Assembly (NCBI RefSeq): GCF_030463565.1
Contig: NC_134644.1
Coordinates: 149,755,967 to 149,819,966, forward strand
Direction of reading: 5' to 3'
Length of the DNA: 64,000 nt
Origin: Pelecanus crispus
Lineage: Eukaryota; Chordata; Aves; Pelecaniformes; Pelecanidae
Part shown: one piece after another, positions 9,834-22,800 of the stretch
How the letters are laid out: each line of letters starts with the position of its first letter
Numbering within the stretch: position 1 is the stretch's first letter
Notes under the pieces: model-generated
Databases searched by the model: none
The model's input: only the letters and a program-made list of their open reading frames with translations
What the model was told of the DNA's origin: nothing
Program-made: the position numbers and the translations under genes

Positions 9834-12800
9834 CAGATATTAATTTGGTGTGAGTGAAAAGAAGGCAGGAAGAGAAACCATCCTGACAGCCCATGTTTTC
9901 CACTGGAAGTTACAAGGCATTTTGTTATTCTTGAGTTGTTGCCGTCACACTGAATTTGCTCTTAATAGAGAGAATCTGTAGGCAGAAGATTGGGCAGATG
10001 TTGGCGTCATACTCTGAGAGACCCTCTTGGTTGCACACAGCTCCCCAGCACATGGGAGATCTGTGCTACCTGTTGCACATGTTGCCAGTCGCAGCTTCTG
10101 CTGGCTGCTCGCTCCCCAGATTTGCAGAGGAACTGCTACAGCAAAATGGGTGGAGGATCTACATGGTTGACCGTGTGCACCTTCTGCTATACACAGGAGG
10201 TGCTGGGAGGGCAGCAGGAGGCAACAGTTAGGGTGCTGCATTGCACTCGGAAGGGTCTGGGTTGTCTTTTTTCCATGGGAGGTGGAAGAAAAAATGACAT
10301 GTGCAACTGGGGCTTTGCAGTTGAGCTGTGCTGTTGCATATTGAAGCAACTTTCCATTTCTTCTCCATGCTTGGGAAATATCAAGCTTTCACTACCACTA
10401 AGTCCTTCAATATCAAATGTGTTTATGGCGTAGCCTGCAGAGCTCTTGAGTTTTTTAATTCACATTGCAGCTTAAAAACTGTGCTGTAGTTGGGCTGGGG
10501 CTGAGGGCCACTATCTCTCATGACTGAAGGTCAGGTCCAAAGAATTCCTCCAGCCTGGCAGTTCAGCCCCAGCCCAGAGTGAGAGGAAGTAGGAATGCTT
10601 GTGAAAAAGTTCCAGAAAAATATTGCAAAACCTGTAATAGTTTGTTGAAAATAAACAGAGCCCAAGTTCTCTGTAGGGGGTGACTTTAATTCATTTAGAT
10701 TTCTTCTGGGGCATTATGAAATTTTTTTCCCATGTATCTTTTGTTGATTTGTTGAATGCAGAGGAAGCTTCTGATTTTTTTCTATTTTTAGTCCTAAAAC
10801 GAACCAAGCGCTGACATATAAGGAACAATAATTCTGCCAGACAAGCTACTTGAAGCTTATCTGAAGCTTATCTAGTGGTGGGAAACTAAGCTTAGTGGAG
10901 GAAAAAGTTCTGTGTCCTAGTTACTCACCCACCTTGTATGGCCATATGTAGTAGTCCTAGAGTCTAAACAAAGTTTGGTGCCCATTTTTCTGAGCTCCTG
11001 TGGTAGAACAAGAGCTTTCTCTAAACACTACAGCTCCCCAGAGGATACCAAAGAGAAATGGGAACTGACTTTTTGATGTTTTTGTGTCATAACCCATAAT
11101 ACTAACGCTCATCTCCCTCCTACTCCCCTTTCTAACTATAGCGGCAGGGGAGAAGTCAACAACGATCACACTAAACAGTACTGAAAGAATGTAAAACAGT
11201 CCAAAGTTCAGTTTTCATCATTCATCCCTATAATTTTCGTTACCGCAGAGCTAACAGAAGAGTCTCTTGTGAAAGGAAGAGAAACAGAGCATGTGCTTCC
11301 TTCAGGACCAGCCCACAGTGCCAGCTGAATTAATGCTGACTTGGGGAAAAACCTCTTCTTGGGAAGGAACTGGGCCTGAGTCTCAGATGGCTGAGGGCAT
11401 GAAGGACCCTGCCTTGACCTGGTGCCTCACTGCCAGGCTAGCGGCTGTGCCACCTTCATGCTGGTGAGGCAAGGCTTCAGGAACCATTCTAGTAAATCTT
11501 CATTATCTGAGCTGCATCCTGTAGGAAAACCTTCCCTGAGAATCACAGTCGGCTTAAATTGTTGACTACAATCAAAGCAGCAGCAAGAAACCTTTCTTCT
11601 AAATCATCAGCTTTCACCTTGTTTTGCATGTGCTCAGATATTTTCCTAAAGAAAATTGGTTTTCATTGGCTGGTAAACAAGACGACTTGTTAACTTGTAA
11701 TTTAACTTAATCTTTACAGTAAATTTTGTACTTCCTTTTGCTCTGCAGGAGTACACACTATTTACATATTTATGCCGTTACAAAGCTTAACTTCCATTTT
11801 TGTATTCTAGTTTTTCCATTCTGTTACGTTTAAAATGGTAAATATTTATTTACCAGCTGATTCAGTTTATAGCTTTTATTTGTTTCAACTTGCTTTTCAA
11901 TGGAAACTGAGATTTCATTAAGAATGCATAAAATTAGCACTTCTTATAAAGTAAAATATATTAAGCACATCAGAACAAAGATTAGCAAAAACATTTTGAC
12001 TTTATATGTAATTACTGGAAGTAACTTATTTATTAGGCAAAAGCATCTTTTCTAGTTACTGAATTGAACTGAGTAATCCCAACCACAATGTCTGTTAAAC
12101 CAGTAGGTCTCAATCTTTCTTCTTTTTTCCCCACAGGTTGGAAGAGTACAAGCTTTCCTGCTTTTTCAGCTAAGTTGTTTTACAAAAAAAAAAAAAGCCT
12201 GAAAATAAAAAAAAGAGAATTTTATACCTACAGAAGAGCTGTCGAAGAGTCTAAAGTTTTCTTTCATCATCTCAAAAACTGGTTACAGGTGCTCAGCTAT
12301 GTGACTTCTCCCAATTCATGGTTTGATTTTTGTAACAGCTCTGGCAGTAGAACTCTTCAATTTTTCTCTGCCAGTCTGTGCTTTTTGTAACACACATTCA
12401 ACCACTAAAAGCTAAGTGGAATTTTACTTCAGCCTTTCCTGATGGGACTTTTAATGCAGATTCTGAAACTCCATAGAGTTGTTCAGCTCTGGCTCCTCTA
12501 GATTCTAATAAATACTGTACCTGTCCTTAAATAAGCAATATATTATTTTACACAAGGTCTTAGAATATCAGCTTTTCACTTTTCAGCATGTGTATCGAAG
12601 CTTTCAAACTATGATCAGACAGACTTTGCAAATTTCAGTAAGAATCATGCCATCTTCTAAATGCATACTGTAGAGGATCAGGAATCCAAAACTTCAGTTA
12701 GTTTTCATAGTAACACATTGACTCTCTTGCAGGATCACATTTTTTTGGTTTAAATGATTAATGGTGTCTTTGCTTGACTTGAGCAGCCTGTTCAGAGTCC

Positions 12801-15416
12801 TGTAGTTAAACCTAGAATGAGATATTGGTCAAGCTGGGTCTCAAAGCATGCATCCACACACTGAGTGGGGAGTTGTGTCTGTTTGCATTCAAAACCCACC
12901 ACAAAATAAAACACCTCTCACTTCTGGGCCTGTTCAGTTGGTAACAAGCTATTTTGGCACTCAGTTTCTGTCCATCTGTCTAGTATCTGCCACTCCAAGA
13001 ACGCTCCCCTTCGCAGTACAATGGCTGGCTGAAGCATCATCACCCAGAGAAGTCGCACTCCTGCTCAGCCTCCCATCTGCCTCTGTTAGATGGATATTTT
13101 ATTGGCTCATCCTGTATGAAGACAGCCTGTAACGTGTTCAACACAGTTCAACCCAGGCCCAAGCTGTGCCCAGGGAGTAACTTGTTTCCATGGAGGGTGG
13201 TGGGGTGGCACTGGATATCCTTTGAACTCAGAACTCACCATTACAGTAGATGTGTTATGAAAAAAGGGCTGCTTTGGTACACGGCAGGGTAGAGGACTCC
13301 CTTTACTCTAAGTCCATATATCTAGAAATAAAAGATGTATTTTATCTGCATTTTTAAAGGTATCTATGGATTTAAACTTGTTTGGGACAAATATGTGTTG
13401 AGTTGAACCTGGATTTTATCCTCACAAAAATACTGAGATGAATAAAGCTACCTAGCTGTAGCGGAGAGAGTTGCTGGGAGAAACTATGTACCGTTTAATT
13501 CCTTCATCATAAGAAAAGTTATTTAGAGCAGTAGTTAATGTATTTTTAATGCAAATATATGATAATTGATGTTAGGCATCTAAATGCCTTTGCTTTGTAA
13601 ACACAGGAGTGGAGGAGGACGCATGTATATTGCTGGACCAATTGCTACCTGAAGACTGGAGATCTGTAGGCATGCACAGAGAGGGCTCCTCGCACTTCTG
13701 GTTTTACATCCGGTGCCCATGCTCTCTGCTCCCTACCCATGGCAGCAAGGGCACACAGTGTACAAGGACATTCAAGTGGGAACAATTTCCACCAGTGCTT
13801 AACGAAAACCCTTCTGTGGCATGGCAAAGCCATTGCCCCTGTAAAGTAGTAGTAATCTGCAGGAGAAATTACACTGCCAGGCTACGTCTTACTAGCAAGT
13901 TTTGCTGCCAGGACTTTTGTGGGGTCATGAGTTGCTGACATTTTTATGTCCCTGGAGCATGTGTGTTCATTATTGCTTTTTTGAGGTGCTGCATGCCCTC
14001 GCTGCAAGAGGCTGTAACAGCAGAAGGGCTGCTGCACACTGGGTAAGGATCCATGGCTTGCAGCTGCCAACATTGCTGTGTTCTTAGAGTGTGTATACAG
14101 TGGCATTTTGCTAGCAGCTGTATGTTGCCTTGTATTGTTCAGAGAGGAGATTTCACTTCAGCAGGAGAGGCTGAATTTTGTTGGCTTATATCAACTTAGC
14201 ATGGGAATGCATAGAAACTTGGGGCAATTAATGCTGACTTCTGACAGTAAACCTGTATAGCACTGGACAGGCCCCAGCTAAGACGTGTCCCAAGCAAGCA
14301 TGCCTACCAACCCACTGCTGGCAGATCTTTGCTCGTCTGATGCTGCTCTTGATACCTGACAACATGAGTCTCTGACACAGCAGCAGAAAAGCTAGCAGAA
14401 CTGTATGGATGAACAGCTGCCACGAGGTGCCTGCTGTTTATCCTTCACAATGTCCCTACCTCTTTCTCCATTCTGTGCACTATTAGGACATATTTATTTG
14501 CTGCCAGGCTGCATAAATGGAAAGATGTACAAGTCAGAGTCAAGCTTGAAAACACATTCCTAGGAAGAACTGAAAAACAGCGCTTCTTGGAAACTTAGGA
14601 ATATTTCTTTTCAGCTCCTTTAACTGAAGGAGGAAATAAAAGATGAAATTTGTGTTAATTAGCAGTGCATATTTACCTGTCTACAGTGCAAAGCAACAAA
14701 GAAAAACTTTAAATGAAGAAAACACCTTCTAGTGGTACTGAAATACAACGTGGACCTAGAGGACACTTTTGGGAGACAAAAAATGGAAAATGCTTTGGTA
14801 AAGTAAATAAATGTCATAAAATGAAAATTGAGAGCATGCTTCTAAACAAGAGTAGCTGGTATACTGGTAATTCCTTCAGGCTGGTACAGTGTGCTCCCAC
14901 TTCAAACACCTTTTGTGTTTGGACCTGTGCTGGCAGCTTTTCAAAGGAATCTCGTACTTTCTTCCCTCACCCTCCTCACTTTGCATAATAATTAGTATGT
15001 GAATATGCTTGTGATTTCTTCTTCTTATTTTAATACAGTCACATTTTAGAGATTTCAATAAAGTTTGGAGCTCCACGGAAGCAGTCCTTGCTCCAAAAAC
15101 CATGCAGCCTAAACGGACTGGAAAAACAAAGCACAGCGAAATAGCATCACCCCCATTTTGTGCAGGGAGCATGGTACCAAGCGACTGTCATAACAGAAGG
15201 GATTCAGGATCCACTCAGGCAGTATCCTGCGCCTAACAGCAGACTCCACCAGTTGCTTCATGTACTGTATAATAGAAGGTGAAAAAATCCAGCAGTAAGA
15301 AGTCAGAACTGTCCTCGCATTAGATTTCATTCCCCTTTCTAGGAGTAGATGCTGGCTTACTCCCTGAAGCACCAAGTTACAACCAGATAATTCTGATTAT
15401 TTTTGACATTCAGATA

Positions 15417-15531
15417 TAGAATCATAGAATCATAGAATTGTTTAGTTTGGAAAAGACCTTTAAGATCATCCAGTCCAACCATTAACCTGACACTACCAAG
15501 TCCACCACTAAAACAATTAAGGGTAGAGTAA
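15417..15531 (-). mobile_element. CR1 LINE 3'-end remnant
   Basis: Three inverted copies of the CR1 tail octamer, followed by the CR1 3' UTR up to roughly AGGGTAGAG. Only about 115 bp remain, so it is severely 5'-truncated. It is the same subfamily as the copies at 1640, 4030 and 63174. Confidence 0.88.
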
Positions 15532-17392
15532 TAATTCCATGTTTCCTGGCTTGGTGGCTGGATTATTTTTAATGAAAGTAATGCAACAGAATTCAGGATA
15601 GACAAATAGAAGGGAGAACAGCAGAGAAGGATTGTTCTGGAAAGTGATTGCTACTGACAATCAAGTAGATGGGACCTACTCCTTTTGGTGCTAAATATTC
15701 AGGCCAAACGTGCACACTTTTTCAAATATACATTGGCCTTTACTGTTCCAAATCACAATGTATGGCTCCTGTGCAGTGGTCTATGAACTTGCCAGAAACA
15801 GTATGTATGATTGTCTGAGTCATTCTTGCAAAGACAGAGTATTACACGGCTGATCCTAAAACTACAGAGGAAACCACTAAGTCCTCAGACGCTGGTTTAG
15901 GCAGAGGTGAATATGCTGCTACACCAGCATATCCAATCTCTTTCTTGAATATTAAGTTCTTCACTCTGACACTGCTCCTACCAGTGTAATCCTAGCAGTC
16001 CTGTAAAGATACATCCATATGGGGACCTTCAAGCACCTGAATAGTCTTAATGAGTTCAGAAGTATGCAAGATGGATCATATGGGTGATTTCTGGATTGGG
16101 GGGGGGGAAGCTAAGATTCTGCCCAGTGTAGCTTATGAAGGCTGGAAAACTACAGTCCCGAGGAGGGAAGAACAGCAGTCTGGAAGTCCTGAAGCTGCAA
16201 AGTTAAAGGAAAACAAAACTATGCATTTAGTGAATAATGCAAAATATGAGAAAATAATGTAAGAGATGGGTGTGATGGAAATACCTCTCCCGAGGCTAAG
16301 TAGGTATTGATGTGTTTCAAACCCATAAACAGATTTGTGCGTGTTGCTGGCTGAAGAGGTTTGGGGGGTGGAGCTCTAGGTTTTGTTACATCTCTTTACT
16401 TGCTCGCTCTTACTGCTTCTCAGGCAAGGACAACAGAAGACATGAGCAGCGTGCTCTTCTCTTCCCTGTGCCCTGGGATTAATGACAGCCATGCCAAGAT
16501 TTCTGCAGCCTTCTATTTGGTGACAGGGAAAAAAGTTGGCTTATTATCATTCATCCTTCTGATTCCTTGACTGTGGAAGGATTAATAAAGGAAGCTAATT
16601 CAGGAAAAAATAATGGGAAACCAGGTGATTTAATTGTAAAGGAAGCAAATGAAGAGAGGAGGAATTCCTCTCCGAAATCAACCCAAATCCTAAATTTGAA
16701 TACTACGAGTACAGTTTCACATGAGCTCCTTCATGCAGACCTGTCCTATGTTTTGTCTCTCATTGGACGCAAAAAGTAAAGCCATACATTGGTGGCTAAG
16801 TTCAAGATGTTGAATGTGCAACAGCCAGCCTTTGAGGATGGAATGTTTTCTTGCACGACCTACAGCGACACATTTAGAACTACTCAATCACTGTGTATAA
16901 TCTCTTTCCAGAGACACAGTGCCAGATGGACATGTACAGTTTATGGGGCACAATATGTAAAGAATATACAGAACGCCCAAGAAAGAGACAGGTAGATCTC
17001 TCACAGAAATTTATCGGTGTAGCATTTTTATTTAAACAGTTATTTTGTCACCCTCAATGGAACACGGCTCTTAAGGACTGCGGCAGTTTGAGAGAAACCA
17101 CCAGCATGCTCTGTGATCTGTATAGCAGAGGACACAGCCCCCACTGTAAGAATGTACCATCCAGATTGTGCACTGAAAATCCAAGTGAAAAAATACAAAT
17201 GAGTCACCTCAAATAAATGGGTGAAGTCAGGTTGGCAGGGACAGTCATTATCTTACAATAACATGTGTTTCAAATCCCTCCTCGAGGTACACGCCCATGA
17301 GGCTTATTAGTATTAGTCTTTTCACTTAGGCAGAAAGTTCATGAATATTGGAATACCGCGTTGAATATTAGAGGGAGGTTCTTCACTGTCTT

Positions 17393-17490
17393 TCTGCTAC
17401 AGCAGCTTTTTGGAAGTGCACCAAGTGCTTTGATCCTAAAAACACTTAACTGTAAGCACCTGGGTAGTCCCATTGACTTAAATAGAACCA
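17393..17490. repeat. Possible ancient amniote interspersed repeat
   Basis: The stretch around AAGTGCTTTGATCC...ACTTAACTGTAAGCACCTGGGTAGTCCCATTGACTTAAAT resembles an old degenerate repeat seen in turtles and birds, whose copies read like 'high tone' phrases built around AGTCCCATTGA. The resemblance is from memory and the family name is not known to me. Confidence 0.3.
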
Positions 17491-17594
17491 ATCGAGAGCT
17501 TCAATTCCAGTGTTTGCAGATTAAGACCCACATTTGTATTTTAAGATCTTATCTACAGAAGAAATTACACTCATTTACCTAAGTGTTTTTATAA

Positions 17595-17950
17595 ACACAC
17601 CTTTAGTTAAATGAGTGCAGTGTTACTTGTGCAGGAGGCCGCCATGAGAGGAGCAGTGGCCCTACCTCGGTTCCCAGCAGTGTGAAGGCAGCGATGGCGC
17701 TGGAAACCATCAAGGAACGACGTGGTATTGCCATGCTCCAAAATACCCCGGGAGAAGGCCGCTGCCACCATGCAGGCAGCAGGAAAGCCTCCTTCATGCC
17801 GCCTCCGCTTGCTGTATGTCCTCGCACCGCTGAACACACCTGCTCGCCCTGCAAAAGCGCAACCCCGTGTAGCAGGCAGCCCCCTCGCACCGAGGGGGGT
17901 TCTCCCCGGGAAGGGCTGGTGATGGTGCAGGGATGGGAGTTTTTAGGCCC
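17595..17950. other. GC-rich shoulder upstream of the LTR at the CPQ promoter
   Basis: Composition rises to GC- and CpG-rich here and continues beyond the LTR into the main CpG island. Two ATGs sit in good translation-initiation context (GCCGCCATG at about 17641 and GCCACCATG at about 17765), but their frames are short or unlike any known protein, so no gene is called. The stretch may be the outer part of the CpG island, separated from the core by the LTR insertion. Confidence 0.45.
17946..17950 (+). repeat. Target-site duplication GGCCC, left copy
   Basis: GGCCC lies directly before the LTR start; an identical GGCCC at 18532-18536 follows the LTR end. Confidence 0.85.
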
Positions 17951-18531
17951 TGTCGTGGTTTAGCCCCAGCCAGCAACTAAGCACCACGCAGCCGCTCGCT
18001 CACTCCCCCCTACCCCGATGGGATGGGGGAGAGAATCGGAGGAGTAAGAGTGAGAAACACTCCTGGGTTGAGATAAGAACAGTTAAATAATTGAAATAAA
18101 GTAAAATAGTAATGCTAATAGTAACAGTATAATAATGATAATAATAATAATGATACACGAAGCAAGTGATGCACAATGCAATTGCTCACCACCCGCCGAC
18201 CGATACCCTGACAGTTCCCGAGCAGCGATCGCTGCTCCCCGGCCAACCCCCCCCACCCCCCCCAGTTTCTATACTGAGCATGACGTCATATGGTATGGAA
18301 TAGCCCTTTGGTCAGTTTGTATCAACTCTTCTGGCTGTGCCCCCTCCCAGTTTCTTGTGCGCCTGGCAGAGCATGGGAAGCTGAAAAAGTCCTTGACTAG
18401 CATAAGCAGTACTCAGCAACAACTAAAAACATCAGCGTGTTATCAACATTCTTCTCCTACTAAATCCAAAACACAGCACTATGCCTGCTGCTAGGAAGAA
18501 AATTAACTCTATCCCAGCCGAAACCAGGACA
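17951..18531 (-). mobile_element. Solo LTR (avian ERV, ERVL-like) abutting the CPQ CpG island
   Basis: This 581-bp LTR begins TGTCGTGGTTT and ends AAACCAGGACA, terminal inverted repeats of the TG...CA type. It is flanked by perfect 5-bp duplications (GGCCC). A closely related copy at 61570-62119 lies in the opposite orientation. In the LTR's own (minus) orientation it carries an intact CRE palindrome TGACGTCA (18281-18288) and a TATA-like element next to a G-run (18269-18273). Nothing of an internal retroviral region is present, so it is a solo LTR left by recombination. The class assignment (ERVL-like, from the 5-bp duplication and general resemblance to common avian LTRs) is inference. Confidence 0.88.
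18281..18288. promoter_or_regulatory. CRE palindrome TGACGTCA within the LTR
   Basis: A perfect cyclic-AMP response element located just upstream, in the LTR's own orientation, of its TATA-like box. It lies about 0.55 kb from the inferred CPQ exon 1 donor. The related LTR copy has a decayed version (TGATGTAG at about 61812). Function is inferred from sequence alone. Confidence 0.5.
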
Positions 18532-19400
18532 GGCCCACTTCGGCTAAACTCGCCTCGGAGGGGCCTACGAGGCGCCACCGCCCGACCCGCCGGCAACCGG
18601 GGGGACGCCCAGCCTCGCCCGCAACGCCGCGCCGCGCCGGGCCGGGCCCGGGTCCTGAGGCGGCTTCCACGCGGCTTCAGGCGGCCGCGGCTCAACCGGC
18701 AGCACCGCGCCCGGGCCCGGCCCGCCCCCTTCCCGCCGCGGCTCCTCCTCTCCCCCCGTCCCCAGCCGGCCGGGCGGGGGTGGGGGCCGCGCTGGCGCCG
18801 CCGCGGCCTGCTCGGCACGGGGAAGGTGCGTGTTTGCTCGGCTCCTCTCCTCCTCTTCCTCCCCTCCTTCTCCTCCTCCCAGGGGCCGGGGGCTCCGGGC
18901 GGGAAGCGCTCGCCCGGCCTGCCTGCCGCCGCGGGAGCGGGGCTGCCGGCGCCCCTCCGCCGGGCTGCAGCGCTCTCCCGGGGCCGCGCTTCCCGCGGGG
19001 GGCCCGGCTCCGGCTCCGGCTCCGCCGCCTGCCTGGGGGCGAGGAGGCGCACGCAGGCGGCCATCACCGGCGCCTCGGCGGGGCTCAGCCCCGTCTCCTC
19101 CTCTTGCCGAGGGCTTGCTTTAAAGCCCTGCCAGCCCGTGCTGGGGTCCCCCCCCCGGAGCGGGGCCTTCGTTGGCTGGGCCGCGGCCTCGGGTGCAGCC
19201 GGGCCAGCTCTGCCCTGGGTCAGTGGGCCGGAGCCCCCCGGCCTGGCAGCGGGGCGTCGGGCCCACCTCACGCCCGGCCTCCCACCCTTCGCTGGAGGGG
19301 CACAGGCGCCAGCTTTGTCGCCCTTCAGGAACACGGACGCTCCATCTCGTGACGAGAAACGCCGGCTTACTCTCGCTCCCTAATTTAAAAGCAAATATTG
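18532..19400 (+). promoter_or_regulatory. CPQ: CpG island, probable CPQ promoter
   Basis: About 0.87 kb of very GC- and CpG-rich DNA with GC boxes (for example CCCGCCCCC near 18721 and GGGCGGGGG near 18772) and no TATA box. It is the only strong CpG island in the window and lies upstream of, and on the same strand as, the first coding exon of CPQ, with no other gene start nearby. Long open frames on both strands here (300 codons each) are a product of the GC content, and the + strand one starts inside the LTR. The island-promoter assignment is inference. Confidence 0.7.
18700..18825 (+). other. CPQ: Candidate untranslated exon 1 of CPQ
   Basis: A good donor, GGAAG|GTGCGT, lies at 18826 inside the CpG island, downstream of the GC boxes. 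CPQ exon 2 has its own in-exon 5' leader of 30 bases before the ATG and a strong acceptor at 42615, so an upstream non-coding exon must exist. The 5' end given is only a guess, and other donors within the island are possible. Confidence 0.35.
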
Positions 19401-19762
19401 ACGCCAGGTTGCAGTTGGCTGTCGTGCACGTGCTTGGGGGACGCATTCGGCGAGGCACGGTGCTCTGCCCTGGTCTTGCAACCAGCAGAGTTGACAGCAG
19501 TCGCTGCAGACAGTGTTGCTCCAAAAGTGCCGCTGCGAACGAATATAAACCCATAAATACCAGATTGGTGCGTTAGATGTTTAATCACGTTTTACGGCAC
19601 GCTTCATAGTGAAGAGGCTGTGGCATATAAAGTGGTTTAGTGCTTCTGAGTAGGAAATTCTAGTGACTAGTACCCATTAGATCTGTTTTGGCAGGACTTT
19701 ATTCTTCAAAGACTACCTTTTTCATATTGATGTAAAAGGGAGAAGTATACAAGGAGAGGCAT

Positions 19763-19817
19763 TTTTATATATGTATATACAGTTTTTATATATGTGTATA
19801 TGCATATACATATTTTA
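19763..19817. repeat. TA/TG-rich simple repeat
   Basis: Imperfect TATATATG/TATACA units separated by a short T-run. Low complexity. Confidence 0.7.
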
Positions 19818-22800
19818 TTGAAGTACTAAAATAGGGAGAGAAAAGTGAGATGTAAAAAACATGAAAAAACTGTGAATTCTGCAAGCTGAATCAGATTTTA
19901 CTAAGGAAGCATTAGATATGGAGGAGCCTTTTGAATCTAGTGATTGTGTCTGACAAGTTACAAGTCTGCTCAGAACTACCGAAAATTCAAAATGCAAGCA
20001 CCAAATTTCTGTTTGCTTGTTGATTACTTGTTTCTTCCTTCAAACTGCAGAATTTTTGGGACCTGACTTTCTGAAGTGCTGCATGAGGAGTCAAAGCACC
20101 TGCTCAGAGAGGGCCATACACATGCAACACCTGAAATACTGATTCCTTGCTTTGAAGGCCTTAATTTTTAAAATGTTGCCTGTCTGTGGTTTTCACTCTT
20201 TTCAAAATCAGATTAATTTTTACTGTTTCTGGAGATTGTTCCACATCTGGTCACCCTTTTGTATCGAAGGACTAAGAGTGTTGTAATCTATTGATGAAAG
20301 GGCAGTATGTGGGTGTTTCTTACAAAGCAATCCTTGGTGTGACTGTAGAACAGATTCCTGTATGGGAATGGAAGGACTGCTTACATCTGCATCTGTCTAG
20401 AATGTATCTCGCTATTTTAGCTTGAGAAATTCTTAAGATTTAAGCTAAAGTGGCTGAAGTTGGCCTTGATTTTGCTCTGGTTATTTTTCTGTGAGGATGA
20501 AAGCTTCTATTAAAAGTATTTCTCATGCTTACCTACTATCACGCCTTAAAATCACCTTCCAGTCTTGTCTGGTACTCCCTCTGTTAGATTATTATTTTGA
20601 ATAAAACCTCAAACACTTCTTTCCCCAAAGAAACCCTACAAAGTCTGCCATATCCGTGAGAGTTCTTACATCCCTTGTTTCCTTGTAAATTTTGACTCAT
20701 TTCTTCAGACATACCCACTCTGTCTTGGATAGCATCTATCAATTTTGCCTTGCAATCAGTTTTACTTTACCCAAACTTCAATCTTTCAGATGAAGTCTGT
20801 GCAGATAAATTTGGATCACAGCCATTGCAGCTTTAGAGCTTCATACTAAGCCTTTGTCTTACCCAATCTTGTTTCTTGGTGTTTAAAATATATATAATTC
20901 TTTTGAACAGCAGGACAATGAGATACTAAATCAGATAAGAACAGATTGCAAATCTGGGCTGGGGAAGAACAACCTGGCATTGACCCCTGTTGGGAGACAT
21001 CTGTCAGTAAAAGCTCATATAAATTCTTACTTGTTTTATAACACTGTTTTGCAAATGCCTACATGTCTTTCCCAAATGGGGAAAGGAAGCAAGTTACACA
21101 GTCTCTTACTGTTGATATAATTGCACAAACTCATAATGCACATGGGATTCTTTTATCTAGTCCTGCTGTAGTGTATAAAACTTCCTTGTTTTAAGATTGA
21201 AAACTTTGTCTTGTCATTTCTTCCTTGCTTTCCAGTTGTGGGAGGATGAAGATGAAGGATGGCAGTACATCTAAGAGATAGCTGCTGCAGGGGTGAAATA
21301 TTTTTCTTAAAAAAATACTTTGTGCATAGAAATGTACAAAACGATTACAATCTTGAAGCTCTATGGTTCTTTCTGTTCTGTCTCAACAGGAAATATTATC
21401 TGTTAAAAACTGCATTGCAGTAATCTTTCACGTTTTTGTTACCAAATGTCTGCAGTAATCTCAAAGTACTGAAATAAATGCAAGTTCTTTCTTCAGGTGA
21501 CCCCCAGTCACTTACATTTTCACTGCGATGGCAATAGTGAATTTTTAGCTCTGATTTGTAATCTCCTAAATGCCAATTACTTGACTAAGTCAGTATTTCT
21601 GACAGAACCTGTGGAGAATGCTCTGCTCTTTTTTGTTTCAGTTTTACAATAGAAGAAAAAAATGTATGGCAGCTTGCGAAAAATGTTAACCTTGTTAACC
21701 TCTAGTTTTAAAAATGATACTTTGGGTGCCTTGATCTTACAAGAGGCTTGATTTCTTTTTTTGAGACAGCAGGAATGGACCAATGGTGGTGGTGGGGTAT
21801 TTATTTATTTTTTTGTTTTTTTAAATGGAGATCATTGAGACACCCAGCTCATTTGGATTCTTTTTTTTTTTTTCTGTCCTGGTATGAATAATAGTAATAT
21901 TTTCTCAGAGTCTTTTAAATCTAATTAGCATAGATGTGTTTGATGAATTTTCTCCATAGTGGGTGTGAGAGAAAAATGTAAAAATGCCTTTGGTGCTGTT
22001 GCTGACAGAGAGATTCAGTAGAAGTATCTAATGAACAGACATATGGATTAAACAACATCTGTAAGGAGTTTATATATTTTGGCGAAACATTTCTCTCTGC
22101 TACCCATTGCAATCAGAGGTATGGTAGAAAGCCTGTGATCTTAAAACCTGACTTTAAAAGATACTAATGCTGTTTTAGAGAAGAAAAATTCCAGCCAAAT
22201 TTATCTCAATTCTTAATTGTCTAAGATAAATTTTAAATCAATGGTCTTTATGTTATAGTGAGAGGTTAAACTCAGGTCTTCTATCATAGACATTTCTTAC
22301 ATCATTTAAACTTGCCTGAGTGACCATCCTGCATTCAGTACAACAGTGGCAGTTTCTACCAGCTCAGGATTTGCCTAAACCTGTTTTGTGACCCCACAGA
22401 TGTAGCATCTTGTGCAACTGAGAGTTGTCACCTTTGTGAAGCCTGTTTTAGTACTGATGTGAGAAAACGGTTCTGGTTTTAAGTATATGTGTGTTTGGTT
22501 TTTTTCTCCAGTTGCTGGTTATGGTGTCTGATCTTTTACTCAAATGTAGTAATAGTACATTTCCTGCTAGAACACTCTGTGTGAAAAGGAATGAGATCTC
22601 TCTTCCGCCCTCCCCCAATTTTTCTGTCTTTCATCTGCTACATGTATATTGATATCCTGCGTCTTTAATTTTTGTGTTAGTTTTTTTGAGAGGAGGCACT
22701 TGACTGTGAATTTACATAAGACAAGTGAGTTGACGGTAATTTTGTGTTTCAAGTAGCCCCACAAAAGGGGCTTATGCAATATTATGCATGTGCCAATAGA

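Larger units (their letters stand above)
7446..17594. other. Intergenic region between SDC2 and CPQ
   Basis: No gene is supported. The open frames present are short, lack recognisable domains and are not linked by convincing splice sites. Identifiable items are a CR1 remnant at 15417-15531, a three-unit telomere-like motif at 9819-9833, a G-run at about 16097-16107, and a possible ancient repeat at 17393-17490. The rest is unremarkable AT-rich sequence. Confidence 0.7.

Noticed and set aside
17644..17922. ATGs in good Kozak context near the CPQ island
   Set aside because: The first opens a frame of only about a dozen codons and the second gives a short peptide unlike any known protein; neither has a supported splice partner.
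18432..19383. Two overlapping 300-codon open frames, one per strand, over the CpG island
   Set aside because: Both are very rich in Pro, Ala, Gly and Arg, as expected from GC-rich DNA with few stops. The + strand one begins inside the LTR and the minus one ends in it. No domain is recognisable.
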